Positions 46,982 through 56,503 of a stretch of 64,000 nt of DNA are shown piece by piece. Numbering within the stretch: position 1 is the first letter of the stretch; each line of letters opens with the position of its first letter. A model generated the notes under the pieces. It had not been told where the DNA came from. It made no database searches and worked only from the letters and a program-made list of their open reading frames with translations. Source of the stretch: Venturia oleaginea (taxonomy: Eukaryota; Ascomycota; Dothideomycetes; Venturiales; Venturiaceae); contig JABMLP010000013.1 in assembly GCA_013176395.1 (NCBI GenBank), positions 1,550,001 to 1,614,000 on the forward strand, given 5' to 3'. A program made the translations under genes and the position numbers.

Positions 46982-48848
46982 ATGGCAAATCGCAACCAGA
47001 ACTTCGACTTCCCGCCCGCCTCAGATTCGAATCTGCGGATAGACTCTCTGACTGATCGCTTCCAAGATCTCCGCCAGCAATTATTTCCGGATCAGGGTGA
47101 ATCGTCAAACAGCCAGCGCCAGCAACGGCCGCACCACCGGTCCACTCCCTCCCATATCCACTCAACGAGATACCGAACTGGACGCCGGAGCACACTTTAC
47201 AACACGCAAAATGAGCTACCACCTGTGGCAGTCTTGAGAATATCACGCTCCCCTTCCTCTTCGCCTGCAGCATATACACCCCCTACTCTACGATCAGGAC
47301 GAAGTCGGCAGGCGAGCTGGAGACGGCGCTTCCGCAGAGAGATGCAGGACGGTACGGAGACGTTGGAGGACTTGATCCGGGACAGACCAGCTCGCCTTAA
47401 TCAGTTGCACTGGCAACTGAATGGTGCGTGCCACCATTTTGGGGAGGTATACCATGGCTAACTCCAGCAGACACCGAATCCGCATTGCGCGCAACCGACG
47501 ATTCTGCCCCGAGATTACACAGGTCGAAACGAAGAAAGATCACGGACGATACGAGCGAACCCAATGTCCCAGCATTCAAGTATGGGTATCACGGCCAGAC
47601 TGTACCAGGACGATTAAATATGGAGATAGTCAGGTGCGATGGGGGCGAATGGGACCCCGCTAGAGATTCAGTTGCCATGTCTCGAGAAAACCACAGAGCC
47701 GAGAATGTCCTTAAAGATGACAAGAGCGTGTATTGCACGAGGCATCCGGAGTGTAACCTTCTGTTGCGACATCGGGACGAGTCCATCTTTCATCTAGACA
47801 GCCTTACCATCAGGGCCCCAGAGACGGGCTATACTGCTCCGTGAGTTTTTCTGATTTGTTACTCACTAGTAACTAGTCAAATTCATCGTGGATAGCAGAA
47901 TCTAATGAGGCGTAGCAGTCTCCAACAAGGTCTCGTTTTTGTGGGCATGACACCAGAGAGTTTAGTCAAAGGAAGTGCAGCTTACCATATTCGATATGGG
48001 GATTCCTCCTCGCAAACACGTTCGCCGTCACCATCCTCGGGTTCAGAAAGCATACCTCTTGTCGAAGCTCTTCACGATCGAGCCATTTGGGATGCATCGA
48101 GAGAGAGGATGTACCGAGATCATGATCTGAATGTTCCGGGTGCCAGTTACTCTGCCTCTAATCAACCCGAAAACACACGAAGAGCAGACTATCTGAGACG
48201 CTACCCCCGTAGGACGAGCTTTCGCGAGCCCGCTCATTCACGTTGGCCAACGAGGGACGAAGAGAATGCGCAGAACGCATCGAATTTGGATAATTGCGAT
48301 TGGCCTCCATTGGAATCTGTTGCAAGCAATGGCCTCACACGTGCACCGACGCCGCCACCTTTCACGGTCATAGCCGAGAGCGACGATGGTAGCGACGATG
48401 CATCTATTCGCACTGGATATTTACCGCCCATGGTTTTGAGAGACGATGGGAGCGACGAGTACAGAGATGCTATTCGGGGCTTGCACTACGGGATTCCAAG
48501 ACCGGCTCGGAGAACATCTCCTGGGCGAATAGAACCGAGATCAAATCCTGGGACTGAGGGTGATGGTGACGGTGAAAGTGAGGGAGGAAACGTCCTACAG
48601 CCTAGCGCTAGCTTTTTTATGGGTGAGCAGAGGAGTCGGATTACGATCAAGTTCGAGCCGCCTGTGTAAGTTTTGCAAAATTTATATTGAGGAGGTAGGT
48701 GGAGCTAATAATGGATAGGTCCGGGAGGTTTCTAATGCTGAAACTATTTAGTCCTCAATTGCATCATGGGAAGAATATTGATATACAGTATATCCAGGTG
48801 AATGGGTTTGCAGGACCTAGATTCTTCCCCAAGATCGAGTTGAGGTAG
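46982..48848 (+). CDS. Conserved-looking protein of unknown function, probably nuclear
   Basis: I do not recognise this protein. Four exons (46982-47423, 47471-47840, 47919-48665, 48719-48848) join in phase to 562 aa. The N-terminus is rich in R, S and Q, and a basic cluster HRSKRRKI looks like a nuclear signal. The middle block PGRLNMEIVRCDGGEWDP, then SVYCTRHPECNLLL and LTIRAPETGYTAP, is structured and rich in Cys and His. A long acidic/serine-rich linker follows. The last exon gives SGRFLMLKLFSPQLHHGKN and GFAGPRFFPKIELR, which has the flavour of the end of a galactose-binding-like beta sandwich. That comparison is only an impression. The clean splice phases and the two structured blocks argue that this is a real gene. 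Confidence 0.75.
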
Positions 48849-49644
48849 TCTAGTGCTCCTCGTGTCCTTACTTCAGATGACAAACAAAGATCAAGGTAGA
48901 GATAACGAAAGGCCGACCCATGCATATTTCGAGCGGTCGATATTTGTATGTATCATTGTACATCCAAGACCTTTAAGGTTGTAATACATGAAAGGATGTT
49001 GACATACATTGACTCCGCCACGCTACTAGTTACCCAACTTATGTCTTTGAACAAAAATACTGATGGCATGATTCTATCATGCCGAACTCGAGATATTTTC
49101 GGTGATTCTCTGGTGATCTTATAGAGGAAATTGCTAGAGATTTTCAATGACAATAGTGAATGGGTGCTGAGACTACGGATCCTCCACTATCTTCATACTG
49201 GTCGCTGAAGGTATTGGCCATCTTGATATTGGTGTTGTTTGTATCAAGTCCCTTTCAATCGAAAAGTTTGATTTGCAGTACAAGGCGACCCCTGTCACTA
49301 GCTGCGTCAGAGGCTAAACTCGGGTGATAAAAATTTCGCCATGAAGTTTGCCATCAAGTGTAAACCAAAACCAAGAGACTCTGTAGCACTGTGCTTCATA
49401 AATTTGCCTGTTACTATTATACCAGATAGAAGGGCTCACCACTGTGTGCAACTTTCACTCGACGCCACCTCACAGGTAGGTAAGTGTAGTCGTTCGTACC
49501 CGCAAAATCCCTACGCTTATCGATAGCCCACCAGCACCAGCCCACCAGCACCAGCCCACCTTACTTCCAAGTTCCCCTCCAACAGATTCTGCAACGACAC
49601 TACAACCTCACCCACCCACCGTATCAAAAAAAAATCCGTTCAAT
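48849..49644. other. Intergenic; ARB1 upstream region
   Basis: No gene recognised. A 14-bp direct repeat (gcccaccagcacca, about 2.5 units) lies at 49526-49560 in the ARB1 5' region, followed by an A-rich stretch just before the start codon. Confidence 0.55.
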
Positions 49645-51628
49645 ATGGTTTCCGCTTCGAAAGCCGCCCGCCAGGCCAAAAAGGAGGCCGATGGGAAGAC
49701 CAAGAAGACTGCCAGCTCAAAGCTCAAGTCAGAGGCAAATTCTGGCGCCCCATCCAAAGCCTCTTCCACCAATGGGGAGGACTACAACTCCGACGAGGAG
49801 GGAGCTTCTGCTGCTTTCCAGGAGAAGATCGCAAAACTCTCTCTCCAGGAAGACAAGGACGGTCTAAGTGACCGAGTCACGACCGGTGTGCTCTCCAGTT
49901 TGGAGGCCAGTCGCGATGTCAAAATTACCTCTGCCAGTTTGGTGTTCCACGGCAAAGTTCTATTCAATGACACCCAGTTGGAGGTCACCTACGGACGACG
50001 ATACGGCCTTCTCGGTGAGAACGGTTGCGGAAAGTCTACTCTCCTCAAGGCTATTGCCAAGCGCGAATTCCCATTTCCAGAGCACATCGATATATACCTA
50101 TTGAACCAGGGAGCTGCACCAAGTGAGCTCGGAGCTTTGGAATGGGTTGTCAAGGAGGCCGAGAACGAGATGGCCAGACTCGAAACAGTTGCTGAGGAGA
50201 TTTTGGAGAGAGAAGGACCAGACAGCCCTATCCTCATGGATATGTACGACGTAAGTAGAGACTCCGAACACTGGGAATTTTCGCAACTAACACTCTCTCG
50301 AGCGTATCGAAGGCATGGACCCTTCCACTTTCCAAGTACGAGCCTCCCTCATTCTTACTGGTCTCGGTTTCAACAAAAAGACTATCCACAAGAAGACCAA
50401 GGACATGTCCGGTGGATGGCGTATGCGTGTCGCTCTCGCCAAAGCTCTGTTCGTCAAGCCGGCCCTTCTACTCCTCGATGACCCCACCGCACATTTGGAT
50501 CTCGAGGCCTGTGTGTGGCTCGAAGAATACATGAAGAAGTGGGACCGCACCCTCATTCTCGTTTCTCACTCCATGGATTTCCTCAACGGTGTCTGTACAA
50601 ACATGATCGACATGCGTCTCAAGCAGCTCTTGTACTATGGTGGAAACTACGACTCCTACCAAAAGACTCGATCTGAACAAGAAGTCAACCAGATGAAGGC
50701 ATATGAGAAACAGCAGGACGAAATCAAGCACATCAAGAAGTTCATTGCTTCCGCTGGTACATATGCCAATTTGGTCCGGCAGGCAAAGTCTCGCCAGAAG
50801 ATTCTCGACAAGATGGAGGCTGATGGTTTCATTGAGAAAGTTGCCGAAGACCGTGTCTTCACTTTCCGCTTCGCAGATGTCGAGAAATTGCCTCCTCCAG
50901 TTTTATCCTTGGATGATGTTACATTCTCCTACAACGGCGAGGCGAAAGACAACCTGTATGAGAACCTTGACTTCGGTGTAGACATGGATTCCCGAACTGC
51001 GCTTGTGGGACCCAATGGCGTTGGTAAATCCACGCTTCTCAAGATTTTCACAGGCCAGTTGTCGCCAACTAGCGGAACTGTCTCTCGACACACTCATCTC
51101 AAGCTCGGCATGTACACCCAGCACTCTGCTGATTCCCTTGATTTGACCAAGTGTGCCCTCGACTTCGTTCGTGACAAATACGCTTCCAAATCTCAAGATT
51201 ACCAGTTTTGGCGCCAACAGCTCGGCAAGTATGGTTTGACCGGCGAATCTCAGACTGCACTCATGGGTACTCTCTCTGAAGGTCAGAGAAGCAGAGTCGT
51301 GTTCGCTCTCCTCGCCATCGAAGGACCTAACATGTTGCTGTTGGACGAGCCGACTAACGGTTTGGATATTCCAACCATCGACAGTTTGGCAGATGCCATT
51401 AATGCATTCAGTGGTGGAGTCGTCGTTGTGTCCCATGATTTCAGGTGAGCTTTGATGTTCACAATCGGGCTATCGTAGAGACATAACTAACATCTTGATA
51501 GATTGCTCGATAAGATTGCAAAGGACATCATGGTGTGCGAGAACAAGACCGTTCGCCGGTGGGACGGCAGCATTGGAGATTATAAGAACCATCTCCGAAA
51601 GAAGATGGTGGCGGCTGGTGCAGTTTAG
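49645..51628 (+). CDS. ARB1: ABC-F ATPase ARB1 (ribosome biogenesis)
   Basis: Arb1 is a soluble ABC-F protein with twin ATPase domains that shuttles between nucleus and cytosol during 40S/60S maturation. Three exons (49645-50250, 50303-51444, 51502-51628) give 624 aa. Domain 1 has GENGCGKST at about 124-132, the signature MSGGWRMR near 237 and Walker [13 protein letters not shown] near 255-268. Domain 2 has [17 protein letters not shown] and [11 protein letters not shown]. The first Walker B has Asp where Glu is usual, which I believe is normal for fungal Arb1. A lysine/serine-rich N-terminal tail is typical. There are no membrane segments. The last short exon supplies [20 protein letters not shown], completing the second domain. 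Confidence 0.95.
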
Positions 51629-52112
51629 AAAGATGCAGTTTCGAAAAGGGAAGGGGATATACGGCCGCACAACATCAACTCGCGGCTTGGTCAGGCCCAA
51701 AGAGCCCGCTCAACAATTGCATGATACCCCCTGGGCCTCTAGGAAGGCTCAACCTATGAGGGATCATGTGCGATATGCTTGTGGAAGTAGACCGCATTCT
51801 TGTGTGTGGATATCACAATGTGCATGGTTGGTTTCAAGGAATAGAGGCGTTAATAGAATCATTGATATTACGAAAAAATGAATGACATGCATCTATCACC
51901 TACACATCGATATATGCCTATCGTCTTCCCGCTCGCTGTATTGAATGTAACTTGCTGTTCGACAGAGAAAGGAACTTGAAATGAAGGGTCTATGCTTACC
52001 TTTTTTCCCCAATAATGCGTTGCTTGACGATTGACGTCGACCATTTTGTTTTCAAGATTGCTACCAGTATATGCCTTTATTAGATGCAGGCGCGCTTCAT
52101 ATGCCTACCGTA
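51629..52112. other. ARB1 3' flank up to transposon island
   Basis: ARB1 3' untranslated sequence passes into spacer that becomes AT-rich towards the MITE. No gene is recognised. Confidence 0.5.
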
Positions 52113-52376
52113 GTTACTTGCGGAATTCGCTAGTACCTCGTACTCATACGAGCCTCGTAACACTCGTATACAGCTTCGTAATCGAATTTTTTGTCTTATA
52201 GTCACGTTACCTAAATTCTAACGTACGATTCTTAGGAGAACTTTTATAGGGAAAAGAAAGCTTAGGGAAGGAGGATTATTATTCTCGAAGAAAGAAATAT
52301 GTAATTCGAAGAATTAAGATACGATTACGAGGCTCGTAGACGTACGAGGCACTAGCGAATCCATACCGCAAGTAAC
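52113..52376. mobile_element. 264-bp MITE with TA target duplication
   Basis: The left end (gttacttgcgg, then attcgctagt and catacgagcctcgtaa) is mirrored at the right end (ttacgaggctcgtag, then actagcgaat and ccgcaagtaac). This makes imperfect terminal inverted repeats of about 50 bp. A TA dinucleotide flanks each side (52111-52112 and 52377-52378), as expected for Tc1/mariner/pogo-type insertion. The inside is AT-rich with no coding frame, so the element is non-autonomous. Its termini do not match those of the pogo element at 54264, so it was probably moved by a different transposase. Family unknown to me. Confidence 0.8.
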
Positions 52377-52378
52377 TA

Positions 52379-52538
52379 CCAGCGCGCCCCAGGACAGTCT
52401 CAACAACGAATGACAACAGGTCTCTAGCAGGGTTAATTCACCAATCAGTGATATCATATCTTGAGATATATATGCTGATCAGCTTACCAGCCAATAGATA
52501 CCAATCAAACTCGTTGAAATCGTCCTGGGGCGCGCTGG
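52379..52538. repeat. 160-bp inverted-repeat element (possible second MITE)
   Basis: ccagcgcgccccaggac at 52379-52395 is the exact reverse complement of gtcctggggcgcgctgg at 52522-52538. Similarity continues inward for about 10 more bases (tcaac-acg against cgttgaa). No coding frame is inside. The left end abuts the MITE's TA, so the MITE probably inserted at or next to this element's edge. Confidence 0.65.
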
Positions 52539-54263
52539 TGCAAGCAGAGATGATTTGATCCGCCAACATGATTGATTGATTGATTTTATCCTACTCGGTT
52601 GCAGCCGCTTAATCAGGCAGCTATGTCCGGTTAGGAGGACTTCATCAGACAGCCGACACGTGATAGATTATATAATCCACCGCGCCCCACTTCGCCCCGT
52701 TCACTGAAACAAGACCAGCTGTCCCCTCCGTCCTCCCTCTTTTCCCTTAACCAGTATCTCCAAATGCCCGCTGGCTCTTGTAGATACTGGTTATTCTGCT
52801 AGTATATCTGTGCTATGTAGACTCAAGAGGCAATGCCTCGTGTTTCGCTATCCTTCTACCTACAGTCTCCCTCTAATGCTCAGCTTTGTCTATCTGTTTC
52901 GCCTTATCCCTCAAGGCCAATGGGTTCCCTAAGTATGTTTCTGCTTGTGAAAGTTGCCTTGCACCAGATTCCTATGCGGCGGTGTATTTGGTTGTGTGAT
53001 GCTGGAGACAATAGTAACCATCGTAGTCGTGATTTCGCTGCTTGGGTGTGATACTCCGGGTATGCCCGTGGACGAGGCTGTCTGGTAGCTGCCGTATTGT
53101 ATGGCGCCGATCGTGCTATAGACCTGCCGTCTTATAGTCGGAGCCTACCTGCTGCTAGTCGCTCTCCCTACTTGCTATATCGCGTTCCTACTCTTGCCAA
53201 TGCCATAACTGGGACGCAACAGTCTGGGGAGAGGCTAAAGGCTACGTCTGCTGGCTTGTAGGGAGGGGATTTGCCGCCAATAAGCTCCTTCTATACGTCC
53301 TTACTGCTTACTGTGTCGCGCACCTACTCTTGCCAATGCCATAACTGGGACGCAACAGTTTGGGGAGAGGCTCAAGGCTCTGGACATCAGCTTGCAGCAG
53401 GACGGTTTGCGGAGACGATAGTAGATGAGGTTCTCTAGCAGCTGCCGTATCGTGTCGCACCGATTGTGTTGTAGACCTGTCGTCTTATAGTCGGAGCCTA
53501 TCTGCTGCTAGTCGCTCTCCCTGCTTGCTATATCGCGCACCTACTCTTGCCACTGCCATAACTGGGACGCAACAGTCTGGGGAGAGGCTCAAGGCTACGT
53601 CTGCTAGCTTACAGGGAGGGGATTTGCCGCCAATAGGCTCCTTCTATGCGTCCTTACTACTTACTGTGTCGCGCACCTACTCTTGCCAATGCCATAACTG
53701 GGAGGCAACAGTTTGGGGAGAGGCTCAAGGCTCTGGGCAACAGCTTGTAGCAGGACGGTTTGCCAAGACGTTGGGAGAGGTTGTCTAGTCGTTGCAGTGG
53801 TGTGTGGTGCCGATTGTTGCACACCGGGCGTCTGGTGTTTGAGTTGTGTTGAAGGTATTGCCGTTCTAGCAGTGACTCGTCGACTCGGAGCGTTGCAGTG
53901 TCATCTGGGGTGATGGACTAGCCGGGAGATAGTGACTAGATGGTTGCTGTTGTCTTTGGTGGACGCATCGTTCGTGTAGCTTGCTCATGTATTCGTCTGC
54001 TTGCTCTGCCGTGGCCGCGACGGCGACTCTAGAGGTATCTCATCGACGCTGAGGGACGCGCGATGGCCTCTAGAGGCCGGAGCGGCCACTGGCAGAGGTG
54101 TTTTGATGATCTTTAGATGATACTTCTGTAAATTCCAAAAATTGAGTTCTCGCTGTGTGTGCTGTTTTTCTCGGCCAACATTTAACTTGCCTAAGTAACA
54201 GTTGAGGCAGGGGTGGCATTAATAAAAAAAAAAAAAAAAACGTGACTGTCTTACGCATGGATA
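52539..54263. other. Transposon-rich, gene-free stretch
   Basis: This interval contains the 353-bp tandem repeat (53071-53823) and a 17-base A tract at 54224-54240. It ends at the pogo element's TA target site (54262-54263). Short frames exist but none resembles a reverse transcriptase, integrase or host gene. The A tract could mark the 3' end of a degenerate retroposon on the plus strand, but no body of such an element is recognisable. Confidence 0.55.
53071..53823. repeat. 353-bp tandem repeat, two full copies and a partial third
   Basis: The motif gacgagg-ctgtct at 53071 recurs at 53424 and about 53775. The landmark ctcttgcc-atgccataact occurs at 53191, 53327, 53544 and 53680. Each 353-bp unit therefore contains two internal sub-copies spaced 136 and 217 bp apart. 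Differences between copies are mostly C/T and G/A transitions. The unit looks like a decayed repetitive element and not a gene. Confidence 0.8.
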
Positions 54264-54320
54264 ACGTAATCCACCATCGAGCGGTACACACCACCGAGCG
54301 GTACACATTTTCGTATCCTC
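54264..54320 (+). repeat. Left 57-bp terminal inverted repeat
   Basis: It contains two short direct repeats of gagcggtacaca (after ccaccatc and after ccacc). These could be paired transposase-binding sites. It is an exact reverse complement of 56254-56310. Confidence 0.95.
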
Positions 54321-54335
54321 ATCGATTAACCCACA

Positions 54336-55952
54336 ATGCCACCACAACTAGTCAATACAAAGGCCAAGAAAGAGGGTCAACTACTCCTTGCTCATGACGC
54401 TTATTTGAAAAGCCACTTTCCAAGTATTCGAAAGGCCGCTGATGCCTATTCTGTCCCATTTACTTCCCTTGCCTCCCGCCTTCGCGGACGCGCTTCACGC
54501 GTCGGTTCGCGCCCAAATTGCCAAAAGCTTACGGATACGGAAGAGGAGGTCATTGAGCATTGGATACTATCTATGGATGAAAGAGGTTATCCATTGACTG
54601 TTACTGGGGTACGCGATGCGACAAAAATCGTACTCGAGCAGTGTGTAGGCTCAGATTGCAAAATCGGTGTCAATTGGCCTCAGCGATACATCAACCGCCG
54701 CCCTAGCCTCAAATCGCGATATTTACGCAGCTACGATAATCAAAGGGCAAGATGCGAAGATCCAGCCCTTGTTGGGGCCTGGTTTCGGCTTGTACAAAAC
54801 ACAATCGCTAAATACGGCATCCTCAATAACGATATCTACAACTTCGACGAAACTGGCTTTGCCATGGGCCTTGCAAGTACCTCACGCGTAGCTACTGCCT
54901 CAGATAGGCGTGGCAGATCCCCTCAATTACAGCCTGGCGATCGCGAATGGGTTACGGCAATCGAATCGATCAATGCGCTGGGTTGGAGTCTCCCGCCGAT
55001 GGTGATCTTCAAAAGCAAGGTACATATATCATCTTGGTACGAAAACAACAATCTACCGCCTGGTTGGACAATCGCTTTGAGTACAAATGGATGGACTAAT
55101 GACAAGCTTGGATTACATTTGTTAAAAGAGGTTTTCGAGCCAAATACAGCTGCAAGAAAGGTTGGTAGTTATCGACTACTAATTCTGGATGGCCACGGCA
55201 GCCACGTAACGCCAGAATTTGATCAATTTTGTGCAGACCGGATGATTATTACTCTTTGTATGCCACCGCATTCATCACATCTTCTTCAACCTCTCGATAT
55301 TGGTTGTTTTTCGGTCCTCAAGCGTACCTACGGCCACCAAGTCTCGGAATATATGAGGCTTGGCATAAATCATATCGACAAAATTGAGTTCCTTCACGCC
55401 TTTAAAATTGCTCGAATTAGTGCCCTCACACTAAGCAATATTCAACGCAGCTTCACTGCTGCCGGTCTCGTACCTTTTGATCCAGACCAGGTACTTTCAA
55501 CCATCCAGATTAGGCCATCTACCCCTACAGCGCCCTTGGCCGCAAACCAAGAGCAATGGCAACCAGAAACACCTCAGAATCTAACCCAGTTAGAGCTGCA
55601 GGTAGCTACAATCAAAGGCTATCTCAAGAGACGTTCAAAAAGTCCACCAACACCAACAGATCAGGCCCTTAATCAGCTTGTCAAGGGCTGCCAGATCGCG
55701 ATGCAAGGCGCCGCTTTACTAGCTGCGGAAAATGAGAAATTAAGGGCTGCAAATGAGAGGCAGAAGCGAAAGAGGCAACTAAAAAGGAGATATATTAGTC
55801 AATCAAGCGCTTTAATTGTTGCAGAGGGCTCAAGCTTACTTCAACTTTCTAAAGAAGCTTCGATTATCAGCAGTAACCAGGTTGATCAAGAGCCTTATAT
55901 TGAGGAAGAACCACCAAATGAAGAGGAGAATGTCACGGCTAGTAGTAACTAA
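54336..55952 (+). CDS. Pogo/Fot1-family transposase
   Basis: This 538-aa transposase catalyses cut-and-paste movement of the element. The N-terminal roughly 130 residues contain helix-turn-helix/CENP-B-like DNA-binding segments (FPSIRKAADAYSVPFTSLAS; LTDTEEEVIEHWILSMDERG). The DDE_1 catalytic domain shows Asp171 (YNFDETGFAMG), Asp285 (LLILDGHGSH) and Asp321 (LLQPLDIGCFSVLK). That is a D-D-D triad with 35 residues between the last two. The C-terminus has a coiled-coil-like, highly basic stretch (LAAENEKLRAANERQKRKR) followed by an acidic tail. The frame has no intron, stop or frameshift. It is the only gene in the element. Confidence 0.95.
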   Translation: MPPQLVNTKAKKEGQLLLAHDAYLKSHFPSIRKAADAYSVPFTSLASRLRGRASRVGSRPNCQKLTDTEEEVIEHWILSMDERGYPLTVTGVRDATKIVLEQCVGSDCKIGVNWPQRYINRRPSLKSRYLRSYDNQRARCEDPALVGAWFRLVQNTIAKYGILNNDIYNFDETGFAMGLASTSRVATASDRRGRSPQLQPGDREWVTAIESINALGWSLPPMVIFKSKVHISSWYENNNLPPGWTIALSTNGWTNDKLGLHLLKEVFEPNTAARKVGSYRLLILDGHGSHVTPEFDQFCADRMIITLCMPPHSSHLLQPLDIGCFSVLKRTYGHQVSEYMRLGINHIDKIEFLHAFKIARISALTLSNIQRSFTAAGLVPFDPDQVLSTIQIRPSTPTAPLAANQEQWQPETPQNLTQLELQVATIKGYLKRRSKSPPTPTDQALNQLVKGCQIAMQGAALLAAENEKLRAANERQKRKRQLKRRYISQSSALIVAEGSSLLQLSKEASIISSNQVDQEPYIEEEPPNEEENVTASSN

Positions 55953-56253
55953 TGAAAGGCGTGAGCAGCAATCAGGTATGAACTAAATGTGATAGCGAAC
56001 CACAGGTAGCTATGTAAATGGGGGCTGGGGGCAAGGCCTACTTATAGGTCTTGCTGTGGCCCGTGTACTGTGGCGCCTTGTTAGGTGCTTGGACACTGTG
56101 GTTGTTCCAGTAGCCTAGCAAGCCGTCACAGAGAACATTGTAATTACTTGTTTTATTTGTCGCAGTGGTGACCATTTTGCAATCAACTGTCAGAAATATA
56201 GATAGGAATATTTAAAAATGAGATATTTATTGGTGCATAATAGAGTAATTAAT

Positions 56254-56310
56254 GAGGATACGAAAATGTGTACCGCTCGGTGGTGTGTACCGCTCGATGG
56301 TGGATTACGT
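56254..56310 (-). repeat. Right 57-bp terminal inverted repeat
   Basis: This is the exact reverse complement of 54264-54320, ending ggattacgt before the flanking TA. Confidence 0.95.
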
Positions 56311-56503
56311 TAACTTTAGATGCGGTACCTTGAGGACCTCGCACGTGTCGGACTAGAAGTCGTATTCGGAAGGGAGACCAACCCCTTCTTCATCATCATA
56401 TCCCTGGCCATTTCAACATTTATCGCAACATCCATTCCACCAGACATCTCCTTGATAATTGACGCTCGAAATTATTCTTATTTGTCACAATCGCCCGCCA
56501 ACT

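Larger units (their letters stand above)
54264..56310 (+). mobile_element. Complete pogo/Fot1-type DNA transposon, 2047 bp
   Basis: The element has 57-bp terminal inverted repeats (54264-54320 and 56254-56310) that match at every base when one is reverse-complemented. It begins acgtaatccacc and is flanked by TA at 54262-54263 and 56311-56312, the target duplication of the Tc1/mariner superfamily. It encodes one uninterrupted 538-aa transposase. Identical ends plus an intact frame suggest a young, possibly active insertion. Confidence 0.95.

Noticed and set aside
53525..53788. 87-codon frame within the 353-bp repeat
   Set aside because: It uses a non-ATG-like context, lies in a decayed tandem repeat and shifts frame between copies, so coding is not supported.
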